Shown: positions 44,035 through 52,148 of the stretch, one piece after another
Layout of the letters: each line of letters begins with the position of its first letter
How positions within the stretch are numbered: the stretch's first letter is position 1
Assembly: GCF_902499115.1 (NCBI RefSeq)
Contig: NZ_CABVPN010000002.1
Coordinates: forward strand, 295,685-359,684
Direction: 5' to 3'
Length of the DNA: 64,000 bases
Origin: Burkholderia diffusa
GTDB taxonomy: Bacteria > Pseudomonadota > Gammaproteobacteria > Burkholderiales > Burkholderiaceae
The notes under the pieces: model-generated
Told to the model about the DNA's origin: nothing
The model's input: the letters and a program-made list of their open reading frames with translations, nothing else
Database searches by the model: none
Program-made: the position numbers and the translations under genes

Positions 44035-44652
44035 GTGGATATCCAACTGAACCTGATCAACCGCTCGAACGACGCCAACAACTCGAGCGTCGTGATCTTC
44101 CAGAAGAACGTGGCGACCGACTTCGACGAACTCGCGATCGCGTGGAAGGTGATCCGCAATTGCGGCCAGGGCGACAACCATCCGTTCAAGTTCCCGATGA
44201 CGATGAGCGTGAGCGCGAGCGACAGCTGGGGCAACTACATGCCGCAGCAGGTCGCCTCGAACGGCCAGGTGTTCCAGGTCGTACGCTCGAGCTCGGGCGA
44301 CGTGCTGCAACTCGGCGGCGACCCGGGCGCGAGCTCCGAGGTGCAGGTGCGCAACGACCTGCCGGCCGGCGCGATCAACGCGACGATCTACAAGGACGGC
44401 AGCGCGCTTGCGCGCAAGACGTCCGTCGCGCCGGGCCAGAAGGCCGTGTTCCAGTTCAAGCCGACGATCTGGATCGGCGTCGCGTCGCAGATCGAACAGG
44501 GTGCGCTGATGAATTCCGCGGTGATCTCCGACATCAACACGGAACTGTCGCTGCTCGGCATCGCGAGCGCCGACATCGTGATGACCGGCGGCGGCCCCGG
44601 CCCGCGCTCGATGCCGTTCACGTTCCGGCTGGAAAACGTGGTGATGGCGTAA
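44035..44652 (+). CDS. Unknown beta-rich protein, tandem paralogue 2 of 3
   Basis: 205 residues from GTG at 44035, chosen because CAAGGAGCAACGAC precedes it and because the start then matches paralogue 3 (MDIQLNLINRSNDANNSSVV). About 70% identical to paralogue 3 by hand count (144 of 205). Alternating hydrophobic/polar segments suggest a beta sandwich. Conserved core FQKNVATDFDELAIAWKVI, PGQKAVFQFKPTIWIGVASQ and SADIVMTGGGPGP. No signal peptide, no enzyme motif recognised. Confidence 0.7.
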   Translation: MDIQLNLINRSNDANNSSVVIFQKNVATDFDELAIAWKVIRNCGQGDNHPFKFPMTMSVSASDSWGNYMPQQVASNGQVFQVVRSSSGDVLQLGGDPGASSEVQVRNDLPAGAINATIYKDGSALARKTSVAPGQKAVFQFKPTIWIGVASQIEQGALMNSAVISDINTELSLLGIASADIVMTGGGPGPRSMPFTFRLENVVMA

Positions 44653-44722
44653 CGGTTCGCGCGCCGGCAATGCACGGCCGGCGCCCATTCAATCAGTTAT
44701 CCAAATCGAACCAAGGTGACTC

Positions 44723-45340
44723 ATGGACATCAATCTCAACTTCGTCAACCTGTCGAACGACGTCAACAACAGCCAGATCGTGATCTTCCAGAAGAACGTG
44801 TCGACCGACTTCGACGAGCTCGCGATCGCTTGGAAGGTCATCACCAACTGCGGGCGCGGCGACAACCATCCGTTCGTATTCCCGATGCTGACGACCGTCT
44901 CCGCGAGCGATGCCGACGGCAACTACATGCCGCAGAAGCGCGCGGACAACGGTCAGGTCTTCAACGTGTCGCGCTCGACGTCGGGCAACGTGCTCGCGTT
45001 GGCCGGCCCGGCGCCGACGTCGCGCGAGATCCAGCTGCGCAACGACCTGAGCCAGGGGGCGATCACCGCGTCGGTCTTCAAGGACAACCGGCTGCTCGCG
45101 CACAAGACGGGCATCGTGCCGGGGCAGAAGGCCGTGTTCGAGTTCAAGCCGACGCTGTGGATCGGCACGGCGTCGCAGATCGAACAGGGCGCGGTGATGA
45201 ATTCGGCCGTGCTGTCCGACATCAACACCGAACTGTCGCTGCTGGGGATCAAGAGCGCGGACATCGTGATGACGGGCGGCGGCGGCGGCACCACCGCGAC
45301 CGCGTACCAGTTCCGGCTCGCGAACGTGGTGATGGGGTAA
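44723..45340 (+). CDS. Unknown beta-rich protein, tandem paralogue 3 of 3
   Basis: 205 residues. Near-duplicate of the upstream gene with the same length; differences cluster in the loop after NGQVF and near the C-terminus (GGGGGTTATAYQF against GGGPGPRSMPFTF). Separate ribosome site (CAAGGTGACTC). I do not recognise a characterised family; similar proteins occur as hypothetical proteins. Abundant secreted or inclusion-forming protein is one guess, not evidence. Confidence 0.7.
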   Translation: MDINLNFVNLSNDVNNSQIVIFQKNVSTDFDELAIAWKVITNCGRGDNHPFVFPMLTTVSASDADGNYMPQKRADNGQVFNVSRSTSGNVLALAGPAPTSREIQLRNDLSQGAITASVFKDNRLLAHKTGIVPGQKAVFEFKPTLWIGTASQIEQGAVMNSAVLSDINTELSLLGIKSADIVMTGGGGGTTATAYQFRLANVVMG

Positions 45341-45405
45341 GCCGCAAGCCGCGCCCGCGCGACGGCGAACGGGTGGCACCCGTCACGTCGTCGCGCGCCG
45401 GCGCG

Positions 45406-46293
45406 TCAGCCCGCGCGCTGCACGGGCGCCATCTTCGAGAAGTACTTCGCCCCCGCGACGCAGCCGACAACCACGGCCGTCACGGCGAGCATCGACGGCG
45501 GCACCGTCTCGTGCAGCAGCCCGGCCGCGAGCAGGAAACCGAAGAACGGCTGCAGCAACTGAAGCTGGCCGACGCCCGCGATCCCGCCGAGCGCGAGGCC
45601 GCGATACCAGAACACGAAGCCGATCAGCATGCTGAACAGCGACACGTATGCGAGCCCCCACAGCGCGGCAGCGTCGACGCCGTCGAACGTCGCGGGCCAC
45701 GTGAACCACGCAAGCGGCAGCATCACCGGCAGCGACAGCACGAGCGCCCACGAGATCACCTGCCAGCCGCCGAGCTGGCGCGACAGGCGCGCGCCTTCCG
45801 CATAACCGAGCCCGCATGCGACGATCGCGGCCAGCATCAGCGCATCGCCCACCACCGACGCACTTGCGCCGTTGCGCAGCGCGAACGCGGCCACCGCCCC
45901 GCTGCCGACCAGCGAGAAGATCCAGAACGGCAGCCGCGGCCGTTCGCCGCCACGCCAGACACCGAACAGCGCGGTCGCGAGCGGCAACAGCCCGACGAAC
46001 ACGATCGCATGCGCGGACGTCACGTGCTTGAGCGCGAGCGCCGTCAGCAACGGGAAACCGACCACGACCCCGAGCGCGACGACGACGAGCGACGCGGTCT
46101 CGGTCCGCGTCGGCCGCTTCTGTTTCAGCGCGACGAGCAGGATCAGGCCGAGCACGCCGGCGATCGTCGCGCGCGCGAACGTGAGGAACAGCGGGTCGAG
46201 CCCCTGCACCGCGACGCGCGTCGCGGGCAGCGAGCCACTGAAGATGATCACGCCCAGCAGGCCGCTGAGCCATCCGTCGGTCGTCTTTTGCAC
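45406..46293 (-). CDS. EamA/DMT-family transporter
   Basis: 295 residues, ten hydrophobic segments in two EamA repeats (LSGLLGVIIFSGSLPATRVA, AHAIVFVGLLPLATALFGVW; then VGDALMLAAIVACGLGYAEG, GVGQLQLLQPFFGFLLAAGL). Typical metabolite exporter. Divergent from a MocR regulator with an operator-like palindrome between, so probably controlled by it. Confidence 0.88.
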   Translation of the reverse strand: MQKTTDGWLSGLLGVIIFSGSLPATRVAVQGLDPLFLTFARATIAGVLGLILLVALKQKRPTRTETASLVVVALGVVVGFPLLTALALKHVTSAHAIVFVGLLPLATALFGVWRGGERPRLPFWIFSLVGSGAVAAFALRNGASASVVGDALMLAAIVACGLGYAEGARLSRQLGGWQVISWALVLSLPVMLPLAWFTWPATFDGVDAAALWGLAYVSLFSMLIGFVFWYRGLALGGIAGVGQLQLLQPFFGFLLAAGLLHETVPPSMLAVTAVVVGCVAGAKYFSKMAPVQRAG

Positions 46294-46381
46294 GGGAAAT
46301 CCTGATCGGAAAAAGGTGAATGACCGATGATCCGCCGCCCGTGAAAAGCGCGTAAGCTACAGCCCAATACAATTCGGACAA

Positions 46382-46408
46382 ACTGTACTGGACAACCGTC
46401 CGTACAGT
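46382..46408. promoter_or_regulatory. Palindromic operator between EamA and MocR genes
   Basis: ACTGTAC-T-GGAC-AACC-GTCC-GTACAGT, an almost perfect 27-nt inverted repeat ending 11 nt before the MocR ATG. MocR/PdxR proteins usually bind in such divergent regions. The position suggests autoregulation as well. Confidence 0.6.
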
Positions 46409-46419
46409 TCCCTCTCGCC

Positions 46420-47877
46420 ATGAGCCGTTCCATGCAAGCCCCTGCTCCGCCCGCGCCGTCGCGCACCCGCGTGGAAACCGTGATGGACACGCTGCGCGCG
46501 CGGATCGCGAGCCGCGCGCTGATGCCCGGCGCGCGCGTGCCGTCGATCCGGATGATGGCCGACGCGCTGCACGTGTCGAAATCGACCGTCGTCGACGCAT
46601 ACGAGCGGCTCGCGAGCGAAGGCGTGCTCGTCGCGCGACGCGGCTCCGGCTTCTACGTGTCCGGGCACGCGCCGCCGCTCGCGCTCGCCGAACTCGGCCC
46701 GCGCCTCGATCGCGAACTCGATCCGCTGTGGCTGTCGCGCCAGGCGCTCGAGGCGGCGCCGAGCTCGGTGAAGCCGGGCTGCGGCTGGCTGCCGTCGTCG
46801 TGGCTGCCGGACGAAAGCCTGCGACGTGCGCTGCGCGCGGTGTCACGCGACGAAGCCGACGCGCTGACTGACTACGCGACGCCGCTCGGGCTGCCCGCGT
46901 TGCGCCAGCAGTTGGCGTGGCGGCTCGCGCAGCACGGCGTACATGCGGAACCCACGCAGATCATGCTGACCGACGGCGGCACGCACGCGCTCGATCTCGT
47001 GTGCCGGCTGCTGCTCGAGCCGGGCGACCCCGTCGTGCTGGACGATCCGTGCTACTTCAACTTCCAGGCGCTGCTGCGCGCGCATCGCGCGCGCATCGTC
47101 AGCGTGCCGTACACGCCGAACGGCCCCGATCTCGCACGCTTCGAGCAGGTGCTTGCCGAGCATCGGCCGCGCCTGTACATCACCAACGCGGCGCTGCACA
47201 ACCCGACCGGCGCGACGCTCGCGCCGCCGGTCGCGCACCGCCTGCTGACGCTGGCGGCCGAGCACGGCCTGCTGATCGTCGAGGACGACATCTTCGCGGA
47301 TTTCGAGAGCACGCCCGCGCCGCGCCTCGCGGCATTCGACGGGCTGTCGCGCGTCGTGTCGATCGGCAGCTTCTCGAAGACGCTGTCGGCCGCAATCCGC
47401 TGCGGCTATGTCGCGGCGCGCCCCGAATGGATCGACGCGCTCGTCGACCTGAAGCTCGCGACGTCGTTCGGCAATGCGCAGATCGGCGCGAACATCGTGC
47501 ACCGGCTGCTGATCGACGGCACCTACCGGCGCCATCTCGACGGCCTGCGTGCGCAGCTGGCCGATGCGATGGGCGAAACGATCCGGCGGCTCGCGCGGGC
47601 CGGGCTCGGGATCTGGACCGAACCGCGCGGCGGCCTGTTCGTATGGGCGGAACTACCCGACGGGCTCGATGCCGCGCGCGTGGCGCGTCATGCACTCGAC
47701 CACGATGTGGTGCTCGCGCCCGGCAACGTGTTCAGTGCGTCGCACGGCGCGACGTCGTTCATGCGCTTCAACGTGTCGCGCTGCAAGGGGCCGGCGGTGT
47801 TCGATGCGCTGGCGCGGGCGATGGAGGCAACGCGTGCGGCGGAGCGCAGCGGTCGCGCACTGGCCGGCAACCGATGA
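46420..47877 (+). CDS. MocR/PdxR-type regulator (GntR HTH + aminotransferase fold)
   Basis: 485 residues. GntR winged helix at about 15-82 (VMDTLRARIASRALMPGARV, LHVSKSTVVDAYERLASEGV), linker, then a class I aminotransferase fold from about 110 with PLP Lys320 (SIGSFSKTLSAAIRCGYVA) and LHNPTGATLAP. A PLP-sensing transcription factor. The target is probably the divergent EamA exporter. Effector unknown. Confidence 0.92.
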   Translation: MSRSMQAPAPPAPSRTRVETVMDTLRARIASRALMPGARVPSIRMMADALHVSKSTVVDAYERLASEGVLVARRGSGFYVSGHAPPLALAELGPRLDRELDPLWLSRQALEAAPSSVKPGCGWLPSSWLPDESLRRALRAVSRDEADALTDYATPLGLPALRQQLAWRLAQHGVHAEPTQIMLTDGGTHALDLVCRLLLEPGDPVVLDDPCYFNFQALLRAHRARIVSVPYTPNGPDLARFEQVLAEHRPRLYITNAALHNPTGATLAPPVAHRLLTLAAEHGLLIVEDDIFADFESTPAPRLAAFDGLSRVVSIGSFSKTLSAAIRCGYVAARPEWIDALVDLKLATSFGNAQIGANIVHRLLIDGTYRRHLDGLRAQLADAMGETIRRLARAGLGIWTEPRGGLFVWAELPDGLDAARVARHALDHDVVLAPGNVFSASHGATSFMRFNVSRCKGPAVFDALARAMEATRAAERSGRALAGNR

Positions 47878-47919
47878 ACATCCACGGCAGCGGAGCGCAC
47901 GAACGCCCCGCCGTCGCCC

Positions 47920-49353
47920 TCACATTTGCGCCGCGTGCGCCCTCGCCCTCACCTCGGCGAACGTCGTATCGACCAGCATTCTCCCCGTATCGAACACCGT
48001 TTCGAGCGCCTCGTCCCATTCGCCTTCCAGCGCGCGATCGTCCCATGCGACCGGCAGCGTCACCGTCCGGTATTCGCCCGTGCGCCGATTGCGCAGCAAG
48101 GTGAGCCGCCCCTTCTTCGAGCGCTTGCCCTGATCGGTGACCGGATCCTTGCGGACGTCGTGCCATACGTCGCCACGACGGATCGCCGAGCACTTCATCG
48201 CGAAGCGCTGCGTATCGCGGTTCACCTGCTGCAGCAGCGCGCCGCCCATGCCAAACACGACGTTGCCGGCCGCATAGCCTGCGTCATCGAGCGCGGAGAG
48301 AATCGCGTCGATCGACAGCTCGTCGACGCCGTCACCCTGGATCACGCGGACATGGTTCAACACGCGCCGTCCCTTGCCGTTCACGGACGAACCGAACGAT
48401 GCGTCGAGCGCGCGCACGGTCTGCAGCACGATCGCCACGGGGTCACCCGAATCGGGACGCACGACCAGCGTCGCGCCCGAATCGATCACGGCTTGCCGAA
48501 GCTCGCCGCCCCACATCTCGAGTGCGGCGAACAGATCGTAGGAGTCCGACACAACTGACACGATCGCGCCGGGCAGACCGAAGCGGGCGATCATGTTGCG
48601 ATACGCATCGGCTTCGTGCTCGCGCCCCCAGGACGTGATCGTGCTGTGCTCGGCCGCCGGCACCGAATACGCGGCCATCGGCTCGCGATAGAAGCGGTTC
48701 GCGGCCAGCACGCCGAGCACCGTGTCCGAACCCATGAAGCTCACGAGATGCGCGGCGCCGCCGATCGCGGCCGATTCCGCGCTCGATACGCCGCGCGCGC
48801 CGAAGTCGTGCAGCTTGAACGGCAGTTGCGCGAGATCGTCGTCGGTCTTCTCGAGAAAGCGTCGGATCGTCTGCCGCAGGTGCCAGCTGCGCGTCGCGAC
48901 CGTCACCGGGTACCACACGCGCAGCAGCATCGTCTCCAGATACGACGCGAGCCAGAACACCTTCGGGTCGTCGCATTCGACGGTCATCAGCACGTTGTGC
49001 ACCGGCACGATCGAACCCTCGGGCACCGCGCGAATCTTCACGGGCAGGTAGCCGTCGTAGTGCTCGACGATATGGCGCCAGCCGTCCTCGTTGAACGGCT
49101 CGCCATGCACCGCGAAGAAATCGCGGGCGTCGTCGATCATCGCGTGCGTGACGGGCCGGCACAGATATTCCTTCAGCAGCATCTGCAGGCCGAAGAACAG
49201 CGTGCGGTCGTAGCGGCCGCCGCGCGACTCGACGTACGAGAACATCGCCTGCGCGTCGGGCGGATATTGCAGGAAGTGGGAAGCCTTGTACGAATCCGTG
49301 TTGAGGATCGGATTGGCGAGAACCGCGGCAAAGCCGCCGGGATCGTTTTGCAT
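47920..49353 (-). CDS. nadV: Nicotinamide phosphoribosyltransferase
   Basis: 477 residues. NAMPT/NadV landmarks: NPILNTDSYKASHFLQYPP, MFSYVESRGGRYDRTLFFGL, LHDFGARGVSSAESAAIGGA, AAEHSTITSWGREHE, VSDSYDLFAALEMWGGELRQ, VVRPDSGDPVAIVL and GMGGALLQQVNRDTQRFAMK. Converts nicotinamide plus PRPP to NMN. Preceded on the same strand by nadM, giving a two-step route from nicotinamide to NAD. Confidence 0.95.
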   Translation of the reverse strand: MQNDPGGFAAVLANPILNTDSYKASHFLQYPPDAQAMFSYVESRGGRYDRTLFFGLQMLLKEYLCRPVTHAMIDDARDFFAVHGEPFNEDGWRHIVEHYDGYLPVKIRAVPEGSIVPVHNVLMTVECDDPKVFWLASYLETMLLRVWYPVTVATRSWHLRQTIRRFLEKTDDDLAQLPFKLHDFGARGVSSAESAAIGGAAHLVSFMGSDTVLGVLAANRFYREPMAAYSVPAAEHSTITSWGREHEADAYRNMIARFGLPGAIVSVVSDSYDLFAALEMWGGELRQAVIDSGATLVVRPDSGDPVAIVLQTVRALDASFGSSVNGKGRRVLNHVRVIQGDGVDELSIDAILSALDDAGYAAGNVVFGMGGALLQQVNRDTQRFAMKCSAIRRGDVWHDVRKDPVTDQGKRSKKGRLTLLRNRRTGEYRTVTLPVAWDDRALEGEWDEALETVFDTGRMLVDTTFAEVRARAHAAQM

Positions 49354-49427
49354 GGCTAGAGCTCCTCTAGGCCGTTGAAGTGCCGCCGCGTCTGTCGCGA
49401 CGGACCGGAATCCGGGGAATCAGCGCG

Positions 49428-50468
49428 TCACAGCTTCCCCAGGAAGTGATACGCGATCTCGAAGTGATCCTCGAACATCACGTTGCGCATCTGCGCGAAT
49501 TCGTTGAGCGGCACCCAGCGCGCCTTGTCGGCGTCGTCGCTGCCCTTCACGCGCGGCAGTTCGCCGGTCGGGAAGTTGAACAGGCACGCGTGCGTGATCG
49601 TGCGGCCGCGCAGCGAGCGGGCCGGATGATCGAACACCTGGCGATCCTTGATCGAGCCGCGCAGCACGGGCTCCGGCAGCTTCAGGCCGGTTTCCTCGCG
49701 CAATTCACGGATGCACGCCGCGTCGAGCCGTTCGTCCTGGTTCACGAACCCGCCCGGCAGCGCCCACAGGCCGCGGCCCGGTTCGCTGCGCCGGCGCACG
49801 AGCAGGATATGGCCCGAGTGCACGACCACCGCGTCGACCGTCACGAACGTGACCGGATACGGTGCGGCCGACCATGCCTTGCGATACGCGGCGATGAATT
49901 CGGCCTCGGCCTTCAGCTGCGCGAATTGCGGCTGCGTGCGGAAATGCTCGAGCCAGCCGAACACGGGTTCCGGCACGGCCCATTGCACGAAGCTGTTGGT
50001 GCGTTCTGCGAAATACTGGTCGCGGATTTCGGTGGCGGAGATGTCTTCGGTCGCATCGACGTCGACGAGCTCCCATTGCGGGAACATCCGCAGGTAATAC
50101 GACGTGGCGTCCTTTTCGTGGCCGATCAGCCCGACCTTGCGCTGCGCGACGTCGCCGAGCGCGGCGGCCACCGCATCCTGCACCCAGCGCACCCAGTCGC
50201 CGTCGTTGTACGTCGAATCCTGCACGGGCGCGACCGTCACGCGCTCGCGCTCGGACGGCTCGAGCAGCGAAGCCAGCATCTGGCAGCGCTCGTCGAACGA
50301 GAACGGATCCTTGATGGTGCGGGGCTTGTCGGTCGACCCGATCAGCACGCACACGCGCTCGGCCCGGCTCAGTGCCGACTTCAGCACGTTCAGGTGACCA
50401 CGATGCGGGGGCTGGAAACGACCAATGAAAACGAGCGCGTCGAAGCGCCGGTTCTGTTGCGTACTCAT
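49428..50468 (-). CDS. nadM: Bifunctional NMN adenylyltransferase / Nudix hydrolase
   Basis: 346 residues. N-terminal nucleotidyltransferase with GRFQPPHRGHLNVLK (16-30) and a C-terminal ISATEIRDQYF segment. The Nudix domain starts near 200 (ALPGGFVNQDERLDAACIRE followed by LREETGL, a full Nudix box). This is the NadM-Nudix architecture (Synechocystis slr0787 type). Makes NAD from NMN plus ATP; the Nudix part hydrolyses ADP-ribose. 74 nt upstream of nadV. Confidence 0.95.
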   Translation of the reverse strand: MSTQQNRRFDALVFIGRFQPPHRGHLNVLKSALSRAERVCVLIGSTDKPRTIKDPFSFDERCQMLASLLEPSERERVTVAPVQDSTYNDGDWVRWVQDAVAAALGDVAQRKVGLIGHEKDATSYYLRMFPQWELVDVDATEDISATEIRDQYFAERTNSFVQWAVPEPVFGWLEHFRTQPQFAQLKAEAEFIAAYRKAWSAAPYPVTFVTVDAVVVHSGHILLVRRRSEPGRGLWALPGGFVNQDERLDAACIRELREETGLKLPEPVLRGSIKDRQVFDHPARSLRGRTITHACLFNFPTGELPRVKGSDDADKARWVPLNEFAQMRNVMFEDHFEIAYHFLGKL

Positions 50469-50493
50469 GAGGCTCCCTCAAGAGATTGAAACG

Positions 50494-50512
50494 CTTCGGG
50501 TCTGTCCCGAAG
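50494..50512 (-). promoter_or_regulatory. Hairpin/operator upstream of nadM-nadV
   Basis: CTTCGGG-TCTGT-CCCGAAG, perfect 7-bp arms 26 nt upstream of the nadM ATG. Could be an operator for an NAD-pathway repressor or a leader hairpin. No repressor gene is adjacent. Confidence 0.45.
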
Positions 50513-50649
50513 GCATGGAATCGATCGTAGGGGAATTCCCGCAGAAGGTCAATCGAGCACGCGCTCGACTTGACGAAGTCTGACGAAACGCGCGGCATTG
50601 GCGGGTTACACTCGATTTCATCCCAATCCGCGCCACGGCGCCCGCCATC

Positions 50650-51102
50650 ATGAGGATCTCAGTCAGCCGGACCGTCGGCGTCGATCGCAGACGCCTCTTC
50701 ACGTGGTCGCAGGACTACGCGCGGCGGCTCGTATGGGACAGCTTCCTCACCGACGCCTATCTGCTCGACGAAACGACGGCCGACGTCGGCGTCGACGCGT
50801 TCTGCCGCAGTCAGTCGGGCGCGACGATGGTGTCGCGCTACATCTCGTACCGCCCGCCGCAGGTCGCCGCCGTCGAAATGGTCGAAGGGCCGAAGGTGCT
50901 CCAACGCTTCAGCGGCAGCTGGAACTTCACCGAACACACGCCGGGTTCGACCGAAGTGAAATTCACGTACCACTTCCGCGCGCAGCCGTCGTGGCTGCGC
51001 TGGCTGCTCGAACCGCTGATCGGCGCGTTCTATCTCGTGCACACGCGCCGGCGCCTCGATTCGTTCAAGCGCTGGGCCGAAGCGGAGGCGTTGCCGCGCT
51101 GA
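50650..51102 (+). CDS. SRPBCC/polyketide cyclase-like protein
   Basis: 150 residues. START/Bet v1-like fold signature: MRISVSRTVGVDRRRLFTWS, VAAVEMVEGPKVLQRFSGSW, FTEHTPGSTEVKFTYHF, and a C-terminal long helix LVHTRRRLDSFKRWAEAE. Small hydrophobic-ligand binding is the family norm. Substrate unknown. Divergent from nadM. Confidence 0.82.
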   Translation: MRISVSRTVGVDRRRLFTWSQDYARRLVWDSFLTDAYLLDETTADVGVDAFCRSQSGATMVSRYISYRPPQVAAVEMVEGPKVLQRFSGSWNFTEHTPGSTEVKFTYHFRAQPSWLRWLLEPLIGAFYLVHTRRRLDSFKRWAEAEALPR

Positions 51103-51208
51103 CACGCACTGCCGCGCGGCCCGGCGCATCTGCGCCCTCTCCCTCCGAATGGATTCGAACGCGCCATGGCCGCGCCATCGGGCATCTCGCATTCCGACGG
51201 CCCAGGCG

Positions 51209-51595
51209 CTAACGTACTCCGCCCCGGCCTATCGAGAACGTTTCCGCGCCGGCATCGCGGCGCAACGTGACCTCCGTACCGGTCAGCCATCCCGACGATT
51301 TCAGGATCGGGCGCGCGAGCGCGTACAGCCGATCGGCGCTGGTGCCATACAGGTACAGATAGCCGTCGTTGCCGTCGCGATGCAGTTCCGTCTCGCCGAG
51401 TTCGCCCGCGCCTGCCTGCCTCACTGCGCGATCCAGCCGACGTTCCAGTGCATGAAGCCGCGCCTGGTCCTTCTCGTAGTAGTCGAAGTGGACCATCACG
51501 ACGGGCCCGGGCGGCTTCGGCGGCAACTCCGCGGCAACGCTGCCGGTCAACAGTGCAAGGCCGAGCAATGCGGCAAATCGTATTCCTGTACGCAT
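51209..51595 (-). CDS. Small exported protein downstream of speD
   Basis: 128 residues from ATG at 51595. Signal peptide about 1-22 (IRFAALLGLALLTGSVAAE), then LPPKPPGPVVMVHFDYYEKD, ALERRLDRAVRQAGAGELGE, DGYLYLYGTSADRLYALARP and a C-terminal beta segment. No family recognised. Last gene of the minus-strand polyamine-membrane operon; periplasmic location inferred. Confidence 0.6.
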   Translation of the reverse strand: MRTGIRFAALLGLALLTGSVAAELPPKPPGPVVMVHFDYYEKDQARLHALERRLDRAVRQAGAGELGETELHRDGNDGYLYLYGTSADRLYALARPILKSSGWLTGTEVTLRRDAGAETFSIGRGGVR

Positions 51596-51621
51596 ATCAG
51601 CAGTCAGTGTGACGCGTTCGC

Positions 51622-52005
51622 TCACGTCAATGTGCCGCCGCGCGCCACCTGCTGCCGGACCTGCGCCTGCGTACCGAGCGCAGCGGCGATCGCATCGACC
51701 GCATCGGCCGCGCGTGCCGCGCCGCACATGAACGCATCGACGGCCGCGAAGCGATGCTCGGGCCACGTATGGATCGTGATGTGAGATTCGGCGAGCAGCA
51801 CGACACCCGTCACGCCATGCTCGCCGCCGAAATGATGAAAGTGCGCACCGATCACGCGCGCGCCTGCCCGTTGCGCTGCTTCGGTCAGGATCGTTTCAAG
51901 CCGTGCGGCGTCGCGCAGCAGCGCCGCATCGATGCCGGCCAGGTCGGCCAGCACGTGCGAGCCGAGCATCGCACGCGGCGCGGCGAAACCGTCGCGCGCC
52001 GTCAT
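51622..52005 (-). CDS. speD: S-adenosylmethionine decarboxylase proenzyme (bacterial class)
   Basis: 127 residues. The processing motif is AESHITIHTWPEH: cleavage before Ser74 generates the pyruvoyl cofactor, with His75 next to it. FMCGAARAADAVDAI carries the conserved Cys, and HFHHFGGEHGVTGVVLLAES completes the family pattern. Supplies decarboxylated AdoMet for aminopropyl transfer. The spermidine-synthase-like partner is encoded divergently at 55253. Overlaps the small lipoprotein gene by 4 nt. Confidence 0.93.
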   Translation of the reverse strand: MTARDGFAAPRAMLGSHVLADLAGIDAALLRDAARLETILTEAAQRAGARVIGAHFHHFGGEHGVTGVVLLAESHITIHTWPEHRFAAVDAFMCGAARAADAVDAIAAALGTQAQVRQQVARGGTLT

Positions 52006-52148
52006 TTGTGCGACCCGTACGACGAGTAGCCGCTGCGCGCCGACGAACTGCCCCAGCCGCTGCCACCCGACCCGCTGCCGCCGAGCGACGCGCAGCTGAA
52101 CAACGTGACGACGATCAGTCCGTAAAGTCCGTAGAGGATGTAGCGCAT
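52002..52148 (-). CDS. 48-residue lipoprotein-like peptide
   Basis: ATG at 52148 overlaps the DUF4178 stop (TAATG) and its own end overlaps the speD start, so it is translated within the operon. MRYILYGLYGLIVVTLFSCA is a signal/lipobox-like start (LFSC, Cys19); the rest is Gly/Ser/Tyr (GSGSGGSGWGSSS). Too small for a domain. Likely a membrane-anchored accessory. Confidence 0.65.
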   Translation of the reverse strand: MRYILYGLYGLIVVTLFSCASLGGSGSGGSGWGSSSARSGYSSYGSHK

